Source: Isoetes taiwanensis (taxonomy: Eukaryota > Streptophyta > Lycopodiopsida > Isoetales > Isoetaceae). From it: a DNA stretch of 64,000 nucleotides. Both the position numbers and the translations under genes were made by a program. How positions within the stretch are numbered: position 1 is the stretch's first letter; each line of letters starts with the position of its first letter. Below, piece by piece: positions 54,862 to 64,000 of this stretch. Under the pieces are notes generated by a model. It made no database searches, was not told where the DNA came from, and was given only the letters and a program-made list of their open reading frames with translations. Location: assembly GCA_021234155.1 (NCBI GenBank), contig JAJEKV010000100.1:2086116-2150115 (forward strand), given 5' to 3'.

Positions 54862-57761
54862 CAAATGACACTCAGAGTGAAGAAAAGGAGGAAGCGTTTT
54901 CGATGGCGGGAAGCCAGCAGTGTGAAAATGTTCCTCACGGGAATGAGGGCGGGCGCCATTGTGATAATTGCCAATGAGGTCTTGGCGTGTCTGAAGAGCA
55001 TCAGGAGTGTTAAGCCCAAGGGCAGGATCTGCATCAATGAGAAATTTAGATCGCACCATGTCTTCCAGGGCAGCATGTGCTTCCGAAGGAACAAACTGGC
55101 ATTCCATGAGAAGGCAGGTCTGGAGACCGAAAGCACTGACGTACTGGCATTCTGGATTGCGATAAAAGATTGACGCCGATTTAAAGAGCTGACCGGGATA
55201 CATTTGAGAGCAAAGACCTAAAACCAGCTTGCAGACGGTGGCAATGGGAAGGGTGCAGGGAGGTGGCGACGATTACGCAAGAAGGTATCAAGGCCATGAA
55301 GAGCATCAGCAGGCCGTTGCCAACCACGCTCATTAGCAATATAGAGCCAATTCTCAGTAGTGTCCAAGGTGGCATTATCCTCCCAATTGGAGCGTCTGAC
55401 AAATCGGGGATCCCACTGGAGATCCGTCGAGATTTGAGGCGAGTCGACCGGCGTGGCCATCCATGACCTTCGTCCAAAAGGAAAGCGCGGTCGAGAAGAG
55501 AGGAAGTGGGCGTGGAGGGACTCCTAAGGAAGCATATGGAGAAGGAAGCATGCGGGTAATGCGTGGGTTGCGAAGCCATGTCCCGAATTCTCGAACAAGA
55601 TTCGATCAAGAGCACGACACCAATGGTCCCACTCAAGTAGAGAGTAATTGATAGGCGGGAGGATTTACCCAACCCGTTGGGATGGTCTTGCTTTCCGAAG
55701 GCCCGTAGTTGATTGTAGCCTCCCAAGTCTTTGCATATAAATTTGGGCAAACTCAAGATCGTCGGGGATGCCAAATTTTTGTTTACTGTTCAATGTTTCA
55801 ACTTGCCCGAGGAGGTAAGTCTTGAGCAAGTTGGCATGTACTACTCATTCGAAAGTTTGAGCTGGCGGGATCCTTGAAATATGGGTTGGTTGGTGATAAC
55901 AACCAAGCAGCATTGGAGTTGCCTCTAAAACACAATGGGCCTCATCTCGAATTTATCATGGAGATCCGCCGGGGTAGAAGTCATGAAAAACATAAGCCAT
56001 TGGGTGAACAACACGGAAAATGACCAAGTCGGGGTCTGTAATTGAGCTGATCAAAGATTAAGAGTGCACAAAATAAACCCTTGTCTTCTCTGAAAGATCC
56101 GGCCAGATCCGGAAGGAAATCCGCACTTTGAGTGGGTGTTGATGAACATTGCCATTGGCCGCGTACCACTTCAAAAGGAAAAGGTGCCGTCGGGCCACCA
56201 CATAGTCAAGATATTTTGGAAGGAGTAGAGAAGTCCACGGGGATGTTGGTAGCAATGTCAATATATCCCTCTGTTTGTTTTGGGCTTCTTGATTGATTGA
56301 AGCTTCTGGCGGAGCTGATGTTTCAGTCACGGATCCGGTTCTCCTTTTCTAATAAAAGGCGTGACGATCACGGACCCGTTTAATAGGAAGCGTGGCATGT
56401 GAAGAGGATTGCCACGAGTTTGGAATCGGCGTGGCAATCTCGGCATCATCGATGACCTTCATTTCGAGCCTCCGTGATCCGATCCTGGATGGGCGTTAGC
56501 TGATTGGTCGTGGAAAGCCGAAGCTTTGAGGGAGGTGAGTCTAGCATCACGCTCGGTAAGGTCATGAACTTGAGTGCGGTAATTGTGAGAAAGCCCAGGT
56601 GTACAAGGTGTCTAGCTTAGCAATGTCTTTCTCCTTGTCACCCGGGAGGGTATCTTTTGTCTTGTTACGCTCCAACAAGTCCCTGAATTGTGGTTTGGAG
56701 CTGAGCACGTTGATCTTCAAGCGGCTGGTGCGATCGATTATTTTGAGATCTACACGGGCCATGTAATAGAGCGCGTGCTTTTCTTGAAGTTTGGCCTCCA
56801 AAGTTTGAACTTGTGCAGATTCGGCTTGAAGGTCTCGTTGAAGCGCATGGAAGCCTCGAGGGACGCTTTGAACACCATTCATGAGAGCCGCCCCGTGATG
56901 CTTGTAAGCGTAAGGGCGGCGGCGTGAACATCCTTTAGCCGGAATTGGTACGCTGGCGAGGATTTGGAGGTGCGAGGGCCACATTGCTGTCGCCTTAATG
57001 TCCGAGATTGTTGGGAGACATGACGGGAAGTGGAAGGCGTGGCCAAAGTGGAGGAAGAGGAGACGGTGACATACGCGTGGTGCGGTTTTGAACATGACGG
57101 GGAAGTCCTGGCGTGAAGGTACCTTTGTTGGTTTTGGCCGGGAATGCGAGGAGGCGCTGAGTGGAGGCATGAGAAGTGGAAGGGGTCTCGCGGGAACGGG
57201 GAAGATAATGGCGGATGAGTGCACGGAGATGGCCACCCGCGAGGCTTCATGTCCGGAAGGAGGGGCAGCCGAATCGCGGTCGACTTCATGAAGAGGCGGT
57301 AGAATAACATGGAGCCAATCAATATGGAGATTGGGGCGGATGGCGGTGATCACCATATTATAGAATGGCTTATTGATATGGGTGTTCTTGATAGAATACC
57401 CAAGCAATTTCGCCCACGAAACTTCACAAAAGTGTCATGTGACTTTGCAATATTGGTGAGGCGATGCTGGTTTGCTTGATAAGAAGGAGCACCGAACTGA
57501 GTGACGTCCATGTCCTGTAAAGCAGCCCAAGATACAGAAGGTTTTTGCAAAGGAATACGTAATACCTCAGAAATCAAGGGCTGAGTAAGTAAAATGGTGG
57601 TGCCATCAACCAACGTAGCAAAGGCCTTGGAACATTTGTGATGTGGCGATGAAGCGCTTCAATTACTTTCGGATTTGGGGCCGGGAGCTCCATTTGCGAG
57701 AATTCGTACCCAGAAATTTGTTGGGAGACTATTTGTTGGGATTTCTATTTGTTGTTCTTTC
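54862..57761 (-). pseudogene. Ty3 3' internal region with extra post-pol ORF
   Basis: About 2.9 kb between the inversion junction and the polypurine tract. On the minus strand: ILLTQPLISEVLRIPLQKPS and VTQFGAPSYQANQHRLTNIA (57,613-57,350), then IKNTHINKPFYNMVITAIRP and HIDWLHVILPPLHEV (57,407 on). Next comes a coiled-coil-like stretch (DLQAESAQVQTLEAKLQEKH), and last MVRSKFLIDADPALGLNTPD near 55,060. The first block resembles the extra ORF found outside pol in some plant Ty3 elements (putative plant transposon protein type); that is from memory and uncertain. Many frameshifts. No integrase or RNase H. Confidence 0.5.
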
Positions 57762-57981
57762 CTGCCCTGGAAGACATGGTGCGATCTAAATTTCTCATTG
57801 ACGCAGATCCTGCCCTTGGGCTTAACACTTCTGATGCTCTTCAGACACGCCAAGACCTCATTGGCAATTATCACAATGGCGCCCGCCCTCATTCCGTGAG
57901 AACATTTTTTTCCTGCGGCTTGGCTTCCCGCCGCCGGGCGCTTCCTCCTTTTCTTCACTCACGGTGTCGTTTGGTGGGGAG
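57762..57981 (+). pseudogene. 3' end of the Ty3 internal region, plus strand
   Basis: From CTGCCCTGGAAGACATGG on, this is the inverted counterpart of 55,070-54,850 (MVRSKFLIDADPALGLNT). It leads to a polypurine tract and LTR 5. The junction with inverted sequence is at about 57,761. Confidence 0.8.
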
Positions 57982-58553
57982 TGTTAGTCACGTGCCTCTG
58001 AGTACAGGACTATTCATCATCTGACGGACCAAGTCAAGGCCAAGGATCCACAACAGCCTTGGTCCGGTCGTCAAAACTTCGGCGAGAAGACCAAGCGGAC
58101 CCACGAGACAAAGATCACGCTGGCGTCAACAAGAGGCGGCGCTTTCGGACAAGTGACGGCCCGTCCGCCCAGCGTCGGCGTCGGCGTGATTTCAGGCTTT
58201 TCAAGAGGTACCGCCGGCATTCACGCAAATCAGGCCTCCTTTCGGAGTAAAGACCGAAATCGTCAGTGTCTATATTGGGCCAAAGGCCATTGTACTATAT
58301 ATATGAGTAGAGCTAGCACATGAGTTTTTAGATGAGTTTTGAGTCTTGTCTCAGTTCAGTTTTCTCTCGATTGCGAGAGCTCATGTATCTTCATTGACAT
58401 CAAGGAAGCTTATTATTGTGATCTCATTGTTCTTGTTGTTTTCTCTTCTCTTTTTCTTGTTCTTTCTTGCAAATCTCCCGGATTCTCCTGTTAGATCCAA
58501 GGGTCCTCACAGAGGGCTGTCTTGCAGGAGTTCCCGAACCCAGACCCCAAACA
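57982..58553 (+). mobile_element. 3' LTR (LTR 5)
   Basis: TGTTAGTCACGTGCC to CCCCAAACA, 572 bp, followed by ATTTG that matches the base pairs before the 5' LTR. Its TATA box at 58,296-58,304 lies about 300 bp upstream of the first coding exon of the element-E gene. Confidence 0.92.
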
Positions 58554-58596
58554 ATTTGCTTTTTTTATTTCTTTCATTCGAACTTCTCTTTGATTT

Positions 58597-60560
58597 CAGG
58601 CTTCAAGTTTGTTGTATCAGACATGGCACACTCAGGCGCTTCAACTGATCCTTCAGGAGTAATTTTTTTTTTCAAAAATGGCCAATTGGGTTGCTTGTTT
58701 TGCTTGCATTCTATTGAATTTGTGATTTTTTTTCTTTGCAGCTTCTTTTGCCAGGATAGAGTTTGAGTTTTGCAAGTACAGGGGTCTCAACAACTCTGGT
58801 CCGTTGCCGAAAATGCTGAAGAAGTCTGATGTCTCAGACTCAGGCTTCTTGCAAGTCTGGAAGACTCCATTGGTGAAAGGAAAGGTTTATGTGAAGGAGG
58901 TGAGGTTTTTGCTCAGGATATATCAGTATGGCTTGACAAACAATGAAATAAGAACATGCTTTGCCAGAGTATTTGCATGGTCTAACACCATGAAGCCACG
59001 CCTGAACCCTAAGAACTATGAGGTAAACTAGTCTGCATTTGCTGCCGATCCATTTAAATCTTCATAGGTAAAGAAAGGAAAAGGAGAGTGCAGCAAGTTT
59101 GAAGTGAACATACAAAACATCATGACACACATAAAAGCAGCTTCAGAAGGAAGAGAACAAACTGGAAGGAGGCCTTTATTTTGTTAAGGGGACATCAGAC
59201 TTGATAACATCTCAAATACAGGAAAAATCAAGTCAAAGAGAAGTGCTGGAAGGGTTGAATGAACCATCTGCTGAGAAGGACATCATCCAGAACTTTTTGA
59301 GGGAGGAAGAGACACTAAAAAGCTGCTCGAACAAACCTTGAAGAAATGCAACCCAGCAGATTTGCAGAACTTAAAATGTAAGATTGAAGATCTGAAGGAA
59401 GACATTGGAAATTATCAAGCAAAAATGTCTATTTGGCATTGGAGGGCCAAACAGGTATCAGTTTTGCAGCAGCAGGCCAAGAACCCGAGGATGAAGGTTG
59501 GCATGGATGAGTACAACTTTTCACTGTTCACTACTGAGGAAAGTTGCAAGGTATGTGGCTTATTGTTTGCACAAGATTATGAATGCATGTAAAGTTGTCT
59601 TGTGGTCACATTTACCACTTATTTTGCTTCAATGTTGTGCTGGACTCTATGCACTGTGTGCTGCCAGAATGTGGGTCTGATGTCCCAAAAAGCATTTTGA
59701 CAGAATTGGAATACAAAGAAAATTGGAAACAGGATAATATAAAGCAGGCAAGTGATGAAGAGAATGAAGAGAGTGAAAAGGAAAATAGTGACAGAGAAGA
59801 CAGTGACAAGCTGAAAATAATAGGTAAAAAGAGGTATTCTGAAGCTGAAGCAAGCACGAGTTCTTTTTGTTCACAGCCCAGTAGCCAGGATTTTGTACCT
59901 GACAGGAAACAAAAAAGAAGGATAACTCGAAGTCAAAAGAAAACAAAGGTTATAAAGAAACAAGGTATGTCTGCTTGTTATTTGTTCATTACTTTGGATA
60001 TTTTAGAATTATGTAAGTAATTTGTTATTTGGTTTTTTGGAAAGTGAAGAGTTTTATGATGTTGACAAGCATAGTCCTGTCAAACTGGCACACCTGTCAA
60101 AGGAAACTACACCAATTACATCACCTACTAAATCTCCTTTCAAAGGTTGCTTGACATTTTGTTTGGTTATGTAACTGTTTATGTTCAGTGTTTGTGTTGT
60201 TGTTTATTTTACAATGTTCATGCAGTTCCAGATTTTTTCAAGATGCCTGCAAAAAAAATTCTTTCTTCAGCATTGAAGACACTTCACCTGCATCAAAAGG
60301 ATATGCTGAAGATGTGGAGAGCAGTCCTGATATTGCTTCTCCAACCACTTTGGCAGATGCATGGATGGAGGTGTGGAAGAAGCAACATCAAAAGTCTTTC
60401 CATGCAGGTAGAAAACTCAAGCATGGGGGAGGAAGCAGCAGCAGGGGTCTAGAACTTCTTGCAGAAGGGGCAAAGGCTGGTGATGACAATGACAAAGAAA
60501 ATGAAGAAGAGAAGGAAAAAGAAAAGCAAGGTTCACTGGCAAGTGAGCTATTACATTTTT
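58597..60560 (+). CDS. spliced gene of element E: coiled-coil, RING-like, basic protein
   Basis: No known family recognised. Exons I can define: 58,597-58,658 (FKFVVSDMAHSGASTDPSG), 58,742-59,022 (FARIEFEFCKYRGLNNSG, YVKEVRFLLRIYQYGLTNNE), 59,068-59,964, about 60,047-60,145 and 60,227-60,531. They are separated by GT..AG introns (for example GAG/GTAAAC and CAAG/GTATGT). A helical stretch (LKKCNPADLQNLKCKIEDLK) is followed by a RING-like cluster near 59,545-59,680 (CKVCGLLF, then KLSCGHIYHLFCF, then HCVLPECG), an acidic run and a basic KQKRRITRSQKKTKVIKK, a likely nuclear signal. Single-base frame breaks occur at A-runs (59,318; 60,249) and at the first donor, suggesting sequence errors or decay. 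It may be a transposon accessory protein or a captured gene. Confidence 0.55.
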
Positions 60561-61936
60561 TAGTGGTTAAATTTCAGTGTCTCATATGTTGGATTCCACA
60601 TGGCTTATATTTCTGTGACTTGCTTATTCGTATAAGAACTAATGGCTGCAATTTGTTCATAAGTTCATTCTAACACAAGGCACCTTTCCCTTCCAAAGTA
60701 CTAATGAATGTTGTAAGCATTAGTGCTCATTGAATTATCATTATCTCCATTCTGCTATTTTATGGTCTATATTCCATTCAATTATGTGGTCAGTCTTTCC
60801 TGTCACAGAAAGTGTTGGATTGTAGCATAGTATCCTGCATCACAAGCAGGATCTAAATCAATAATTTCGTCAAAGCATCACTTTTGGCTCCTTATTATTA
60901 TTCTCAAGTCTTATTTGTCAAGGCATCTCATAATATTTGAAGGATATGAATTATTCGCTCATGCATATACCTATTCCATCCAAAAGTGCTAAAAAATATC
61001 ACTTTGGGCAGCCTATGCTTGCTGAAATGCATTCTGTCCATAATAGAAGATTTTGAAATTCTGTTCAAAGAATAGGACCTAGAAGCCTTTTCCAGCCATG
61101 CCAGAAGGGAAAAGAGTGTATGATTGTGCCCATTTGGAAAGCTTGCTCTTGGTGGGCTCTTTTGGTGGTGGAAAAGATGGATGCTCTGCATATGTTTTAA
61201 CACTAAACTTCAAGAAATGATGCAGGTCAGTGGATTAACCTTAGCTTTGATAAAGATTTCTCAAGGATGATCTAAGCTGCTTGATACATTCTCGATTAAT
61301 GTAGTTGTTGAATATCTATGGCTAAGTACTCTGTGAAAAGAAGGGATTAAATATAGACATGCTTAAATCATTGCTACCATTCTCATTACAAAATAGAGAA
61401 CAACAAACATGTAAAACGAATCCAAAACAATGCTTGAGAAACTATATCCCAACGAATGATATGATGGACCTGTTCTAAAACAACATTTATGAGACTATAA
61501 ATCCCAACAGATTATATGATAGAAACCTGTGGTGTTTGAGTAAAGTGAAAGCTTGACTGTGTTCAAGTGCAAGCAATTGATGGAAGCTAGCAGGTAAACA
61601 GGCAGGTTCATTGATTCCCCACGATTCAAGTACTCGGAAGACGTTAACGTTATTCTTAGTATAAGCTTTTCAGGATGCCCAAGAGTTAGACAGCGATAAT
61701 GGAGATGCGGAAAAGGGAGTGTTAAAGGCCCCCGAACACCGATGCGGAAAGGTTGATAAATGCGGAAATGCAGAAAGATTGATAACATGTACATTGGTCA
61801 CTTAGTTTCATGCACCCAGAAGGGAAACTCTGCCGGAATGCTTAGTTCTTCTGATTCGGAGCTGGATTTGAGGTCGGCGAAAAGGTACGTTTTGCTCGAG
61901 CTTTACCTGCTTTATCCGCTTCTGCTTGTCGCGCTT
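60561..61936. other. right part of element E, no gene supported
   Basis: AT-rich. A 41-codon frame near 61,098 (MPEGKRVYDCAHLESLLLVG) is too short to call. Near the right end GATGCGGAAA occurs at about 61,703 and 61,741 with related ATGCGGAAATGCAGAAAG between, possible subterminal motifs. An open stretch near 61,760-61,890 (GMLSSSDSELDLRSAKR) ends at GTACG, a possible exon. Confidence 0.45.
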
Positions 61937-61958
61937 TTTTGTACCCCAATATCTAACT

Positions 61959-64000
61959 ACAAGCCCAAAATATACTCAACCCCCCTGCCTCCCAATGAGC
62001 ATCTGCTATATTGAAGCGATCCTGCAGATCCTGCCAAGCTTCTAATATTTTCCTCATTACAGGGGAAGTACCTCGACCCATTGAGAATTTATAGAAGTAG
62101 GAGCTAACCTCATCTCTAGGGGACGAGGGTTTCCCCTTTATCTTACCTTGTTGTAGCCAGTAGCGCACAAAGGAAATAGCTGGGGATGCGTCCCCTTGGA
62201 TAGCCCTCCAGACAAACTTGGCTGCCAAAACCTTTCCTTGGACCATTGGATCTTTACATCCTAATCCCCCATCCTTCCTACTTCGGCACATTTCTGACCA
62301 TGCAACCCCAGATATCTTCCTCCCCAGATGAATTTACGAATGATTACTAGTAACTCGTCATACACATATTTCTGTGCCACAATAGCTGAAGAGTAGTAAA
62401 TATGAGTCGCATTAAGGATTGCATTGGCTACTGTCACTCTCCCCATGGTGGACAGGGACTTGCAGGACCAGAGGTTAACCTTCTTTCGAATCCTTTCTAT
62501 AATTGGCGCCCAAAGACCTTTTAGATTTTCACCAAGGTTAAGTGGCATACCCAGCAACTTAGTCGTCTCTGTAGCTGCCACCGTATGATAGTTCCACGCC
62601 CTGACCCTTGTATCAGTGTCTTCTTCAAAAGGCCATATTACATCACATTTAGCATGATTAAGCCCAATCCCCGATATGGAGTAAAAAGATTTTAAAACCT
62701 GTTGAAAGGCAGGGAAACTCCCATCATCATACCTTAAGAATAAAAAGGTATCGTCTGCATATTGCATAATAGTCATAGTTTTATTGGAACCTGGAAGAAG
62801 TAACCCATTCAACAATCCTCTCATCATCAAGCTTTTCACCATACAAGTTAAGAGATATGCCATGATTATAAAAAGGTAAGGCGCAAGGGGACACCCCTGC
62901 CTAATTCCCTTTCTAAGCTCAAAGAGATCAGTCGGCTGCCCATTAACCAGAACAGATGCTGATGCCATCTTGTTCAAGCCCATAATTAACTCTATAAAGT
63001 TGACTTCAAAGCCCATATGAACCATTACATTTTTTAGCCCACTCCACCTAATAGAGTCATAGGCTCTACGAAAATCCAGCTTCAGCAATACACAATTCTG
63101 GCGAGAAGACTTACACCAATGGAGCCCCTCTCTTGCTGCCAGATAGTTGTCCAAAATGTTCCTGCCTGGGAGGAAGGCTGATTGTTCACATCCAATCAAA
63201 CGGGTTAAGATTGGCTTCAAACGATTAGCAATGACCTTCATAATTACTTTGTACAACACATTAGTTAGAGCTATTGGTCTCCATTCATTTAGTACCTGAG
63301 GCTTATGGACTTTTGGGATCAAGGAGATAAAGCCAGTTGCTAGGGCCGGGTGAAGGTATCTAGCTGCCCAAGCTCCCCTGATTGCAGCAGTAAAGGATGG
63401 CCCAAGAATGTCCCAAAATTCTACGTCGAACTCTGGCGGGAACCCATCTGGTCCTGGAGACTTACCAAAGGCCAAGGAACACAGAGTCTTATATATTTCT
63501 ACATCTCCAGGCTCTTGGAGTAGAATCCTATTATCGTTTTCAGCCACAACCTGGTCTTGCCCCAGAGAGGGAAGCCACTGAGAGCATTGATTGTTAAAAT
63601 CATTTGGAAGAGGATCCTCCTTAAAGAATTCCTCATAACTATCTCTGAAGTAGGATTTAATTTCTGCCTCATCTCTAAGAACTTCATTCTGATCATTAGT
63701 AACTGAAGTAATACTATTCTCCGCCAGTCTAGCTCATGCCAGTCTAAAAAAACACTTGGAGCTCTCATGGTCAACTTCTGCATACCATTTGGTCTTTGAT
63801 CTAATAGCAGCCCCTCGAGCCTCTTCCTCTTCTATAGCTTTAATTCGGACCTCTAGCTCCTCTTCAAGAGCCTGATTGGCTTCATTGAATGGGTCTAGAA
63901 TCAGACCTTGCTTAACATGCCGAATTTGGCTATACAACTCAACCTTAGTTTTCCGAAATTCACTAGCCCGCAGCTTCCCCCATTTTTTTATCCAATCCTT
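61959..64000 (-). mobile_element. L1 LINE, 5' part (continues at 39,327; N-terminus beyond window)
   Basis: Minus-strand ORF2 of a plant L1. A linker near 63,937-63,734 (IRSKTKWYAEVDHESSKCFF), the RT at 63,547-62,261, and the post-RT region at 62,291-61,959 (DGGLGCKDPMVQGKVLAAKF). One stop near 63,735 and one frameshift near 62,280 break it. The endonuclease lies to the right of the window. It is cut on its C-terminal side by element E. Confidence 0.9.
62261..63547 (-). CDS. L1 reverse transcriptase domain
   Basis: 428 open codons; the Met is internal to ORF2, since the frame is open upstream to about 63,600 (SLGQDQVVAENDNR). RT motifs in order: FGKSPGPDGFPPEF (residues 27-40), GFISLIPKVHKP (72-83), RPIALTNVLYKVIMKVIANR (90-109), QSAFLPGRNILDN (122-134), KLDFRRAYDSIRW with the first catalytic Asp (156-168), GIRQGCPLAPYLF (214-226), and YADD (263-266) holding the catalytic pair. 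A LLGMPLN block near residue 330 and IRKFIWGG near the end follow. All catalytic residues are present. It would copy its own RNA at a nicked target, but the element is split and frameshifted. Confidence 0.92.
   Translation of the reverse strand: MAENDNRILLQEPGDVEIYKTLCSLAFGKSPGPDGFPPEFDVEFWDILGPSFTAAIRGAWAARYLHPALATGFISLIPKVHKPQVLNEWRPIALTNVLYKVIMKVIANRLKPILTRLIGCEQSAFLPGRNILDNYLAAREGLHWCKSSRQNCVLLKLDFRRAYDSIRWSGLKNVMVHMGFEVNFIELIMGLNKMASASVLVNGQPTDLFELRKGIRQGCPLAPYLFIIMAYLLTCMVKSLMMRGLLNGLLLPGSNKTMTIMQYADDTFLFLRYDDGSFPAFQQVLKSFYSISGIGLNHAKCDVIWPFEEDTDTRVRAWNYHTVAATETTKLLGMPLNLGENLKGLWAPIIERIRKKVNLWSCKSLSTMGRVTVANAILNATHIYYSSAIVAQKYVYDELLVIIRKFIWGGRYLGLHGQKCAEVGRMGD

Larger units (their letters stand above)
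39791..58553 (+). mobile_element. rearranged Ty3/gypsy element with inverted core, TSD ATTTG
   Basis: It is bounded by a 5' LTR (39,791-40,093 plus 47,960-48,237) and a 3' LTR (57,982-58,553). ATTTG lies immediately outside both (39,786-39,790 and 58,554-58,558), a normal 5-bp integrase duplication. Inside: plus-strand gag to about 50,067; an inverted block 50,068-57,761 that on the minus strand reads 3' internal, LTR, LTR, gag, protease, RT start; then plus-strand 3' internal sequence. RT core, RNase H and integrase are missing. Length without the Helitron is about 10.9 kb. It appears to have been integrated as a unit in this rearranged state. Confidence 0.85.
39328..61958 (+). mobile_element. 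TIR element E (about 3.9 kb without nested insertions)
   Basis: The left end (39,328-39,349) and right end (61,937-61,958) are a perfect 22-bp inverted pair with the core TTAGATATTGGGGTAC. Both outer flanks are L1 sequence of one orientation, N-terminal part on the right and C-terminal on the left. E contains GTACAACA subterminal motifs on the left, GATGCGGAAA motifs near the right end and a spliced gene at 58,597-60,560. It is interrupted by the Ty3 element 39,791-58,553. I cannot see a clean target duplication (CTA on the left, ACA on the right) or a recognisable transposase, so the superfamily is unknown. Confidence 0.65.

Noticed and set aside
39791-58553. Classical autointegration as the origin of the inverted Ty3 core
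   Set aside because: Autointegration joins LTR ends to internal sites and would not by itself give two LTRs back to back inside an inverted block. A circle or end-joined intermediate fits better, but no model is proven.
1-64000. tRNA genes, rRNA genes, CRISPR arrays and bacterial-type operons
   Set aside because: None seen by eye on either strand; the only tRNA-related sequences are retroelement primer-binding sites.

Overview
This is nuclear DNA of a land plant. The evidence is spliced exons with GT..AG borders, pentatricopeptide-repeat (PPR) fragments, an NPF-type nitrate/peptide transporter fragment, a calmodulin-like fragment, Ty3/gypsy and Copia-type LTR elements, plant L1 and a second LINE group, a hAT element and a Helitron. 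The style of the PPR and transposon content would fit a fern or another large-genome free-sporing plant, but that is only an impression. I see no intact ordinary housekeeping gene, no tRNA or rRNA gene and no CRISPR. Nearly everything is transposon or broken gene copy.

Layout. 1-2,230 is AT-rich unassigned DNA. 2,231-15,613 (copy A) and 29,908-51,182 (copy B) are a 13.4-kb direct duplication carrying a LINE tail, a PPR pseudogene, a GAATCT-rich satellite, the C-terminal part of an L1 element, the left end of a TIR element (called E here) and the first part of a rearranged Ty3 element. 15,614-19,020 is the LTR and leader of a minus-strand Copia-type element whose LTR holds a hAT element with an 8-bp target duplication. 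19,300-20,110 has remnants resembling a FolD-type (MTHF dehydrogenase/cyclohydrolase) gene. 20,216-24,461 is a foldback element split by a 3.3-kb LINE; 28,203-29,114 is the same foldback element without the LINE. Calmodulin-like fragments follow each copy.

38,141-64,000 is best read as a four-level nest. An L1 element on the minus strand (RT part at 61,959-64,000, zinc-binding part at 38,141-39,327) is split by TIR element E (39,328-61,958). E carries a spliced gene for a coiled-coil, RING-like, basic protein. E is split by a rearranged Ty3/gypsy element (39,791-58,553) bounded by LTRs and by the 5-bp duplication ATTTG. Its 5' LTR is split by a 7.87-kb Helitron (40,094-47,959) carrying gene fragments. 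Copy A keeps the same LTR without the Helitron, which gives a natural empty site.

Inside the Ty3 element a 7.7-kb block is inverted. Read on the minus strand it runs: 3' internal region, LTR, LTR (back to back), gag, protease, start of RT. The gag/RT inversion junction occurs in both copies A and B, so the rearranged form predates the duplication.

The copies are nearly identical over long stretches, then differ in small clusters concentrated at CTG/CAG/CCG/CG sites, and many reading frames break there. That pattern suggests sequencing errors at methylated cytosines, so many breaks called here as pseudogene damage may be assembly errors.
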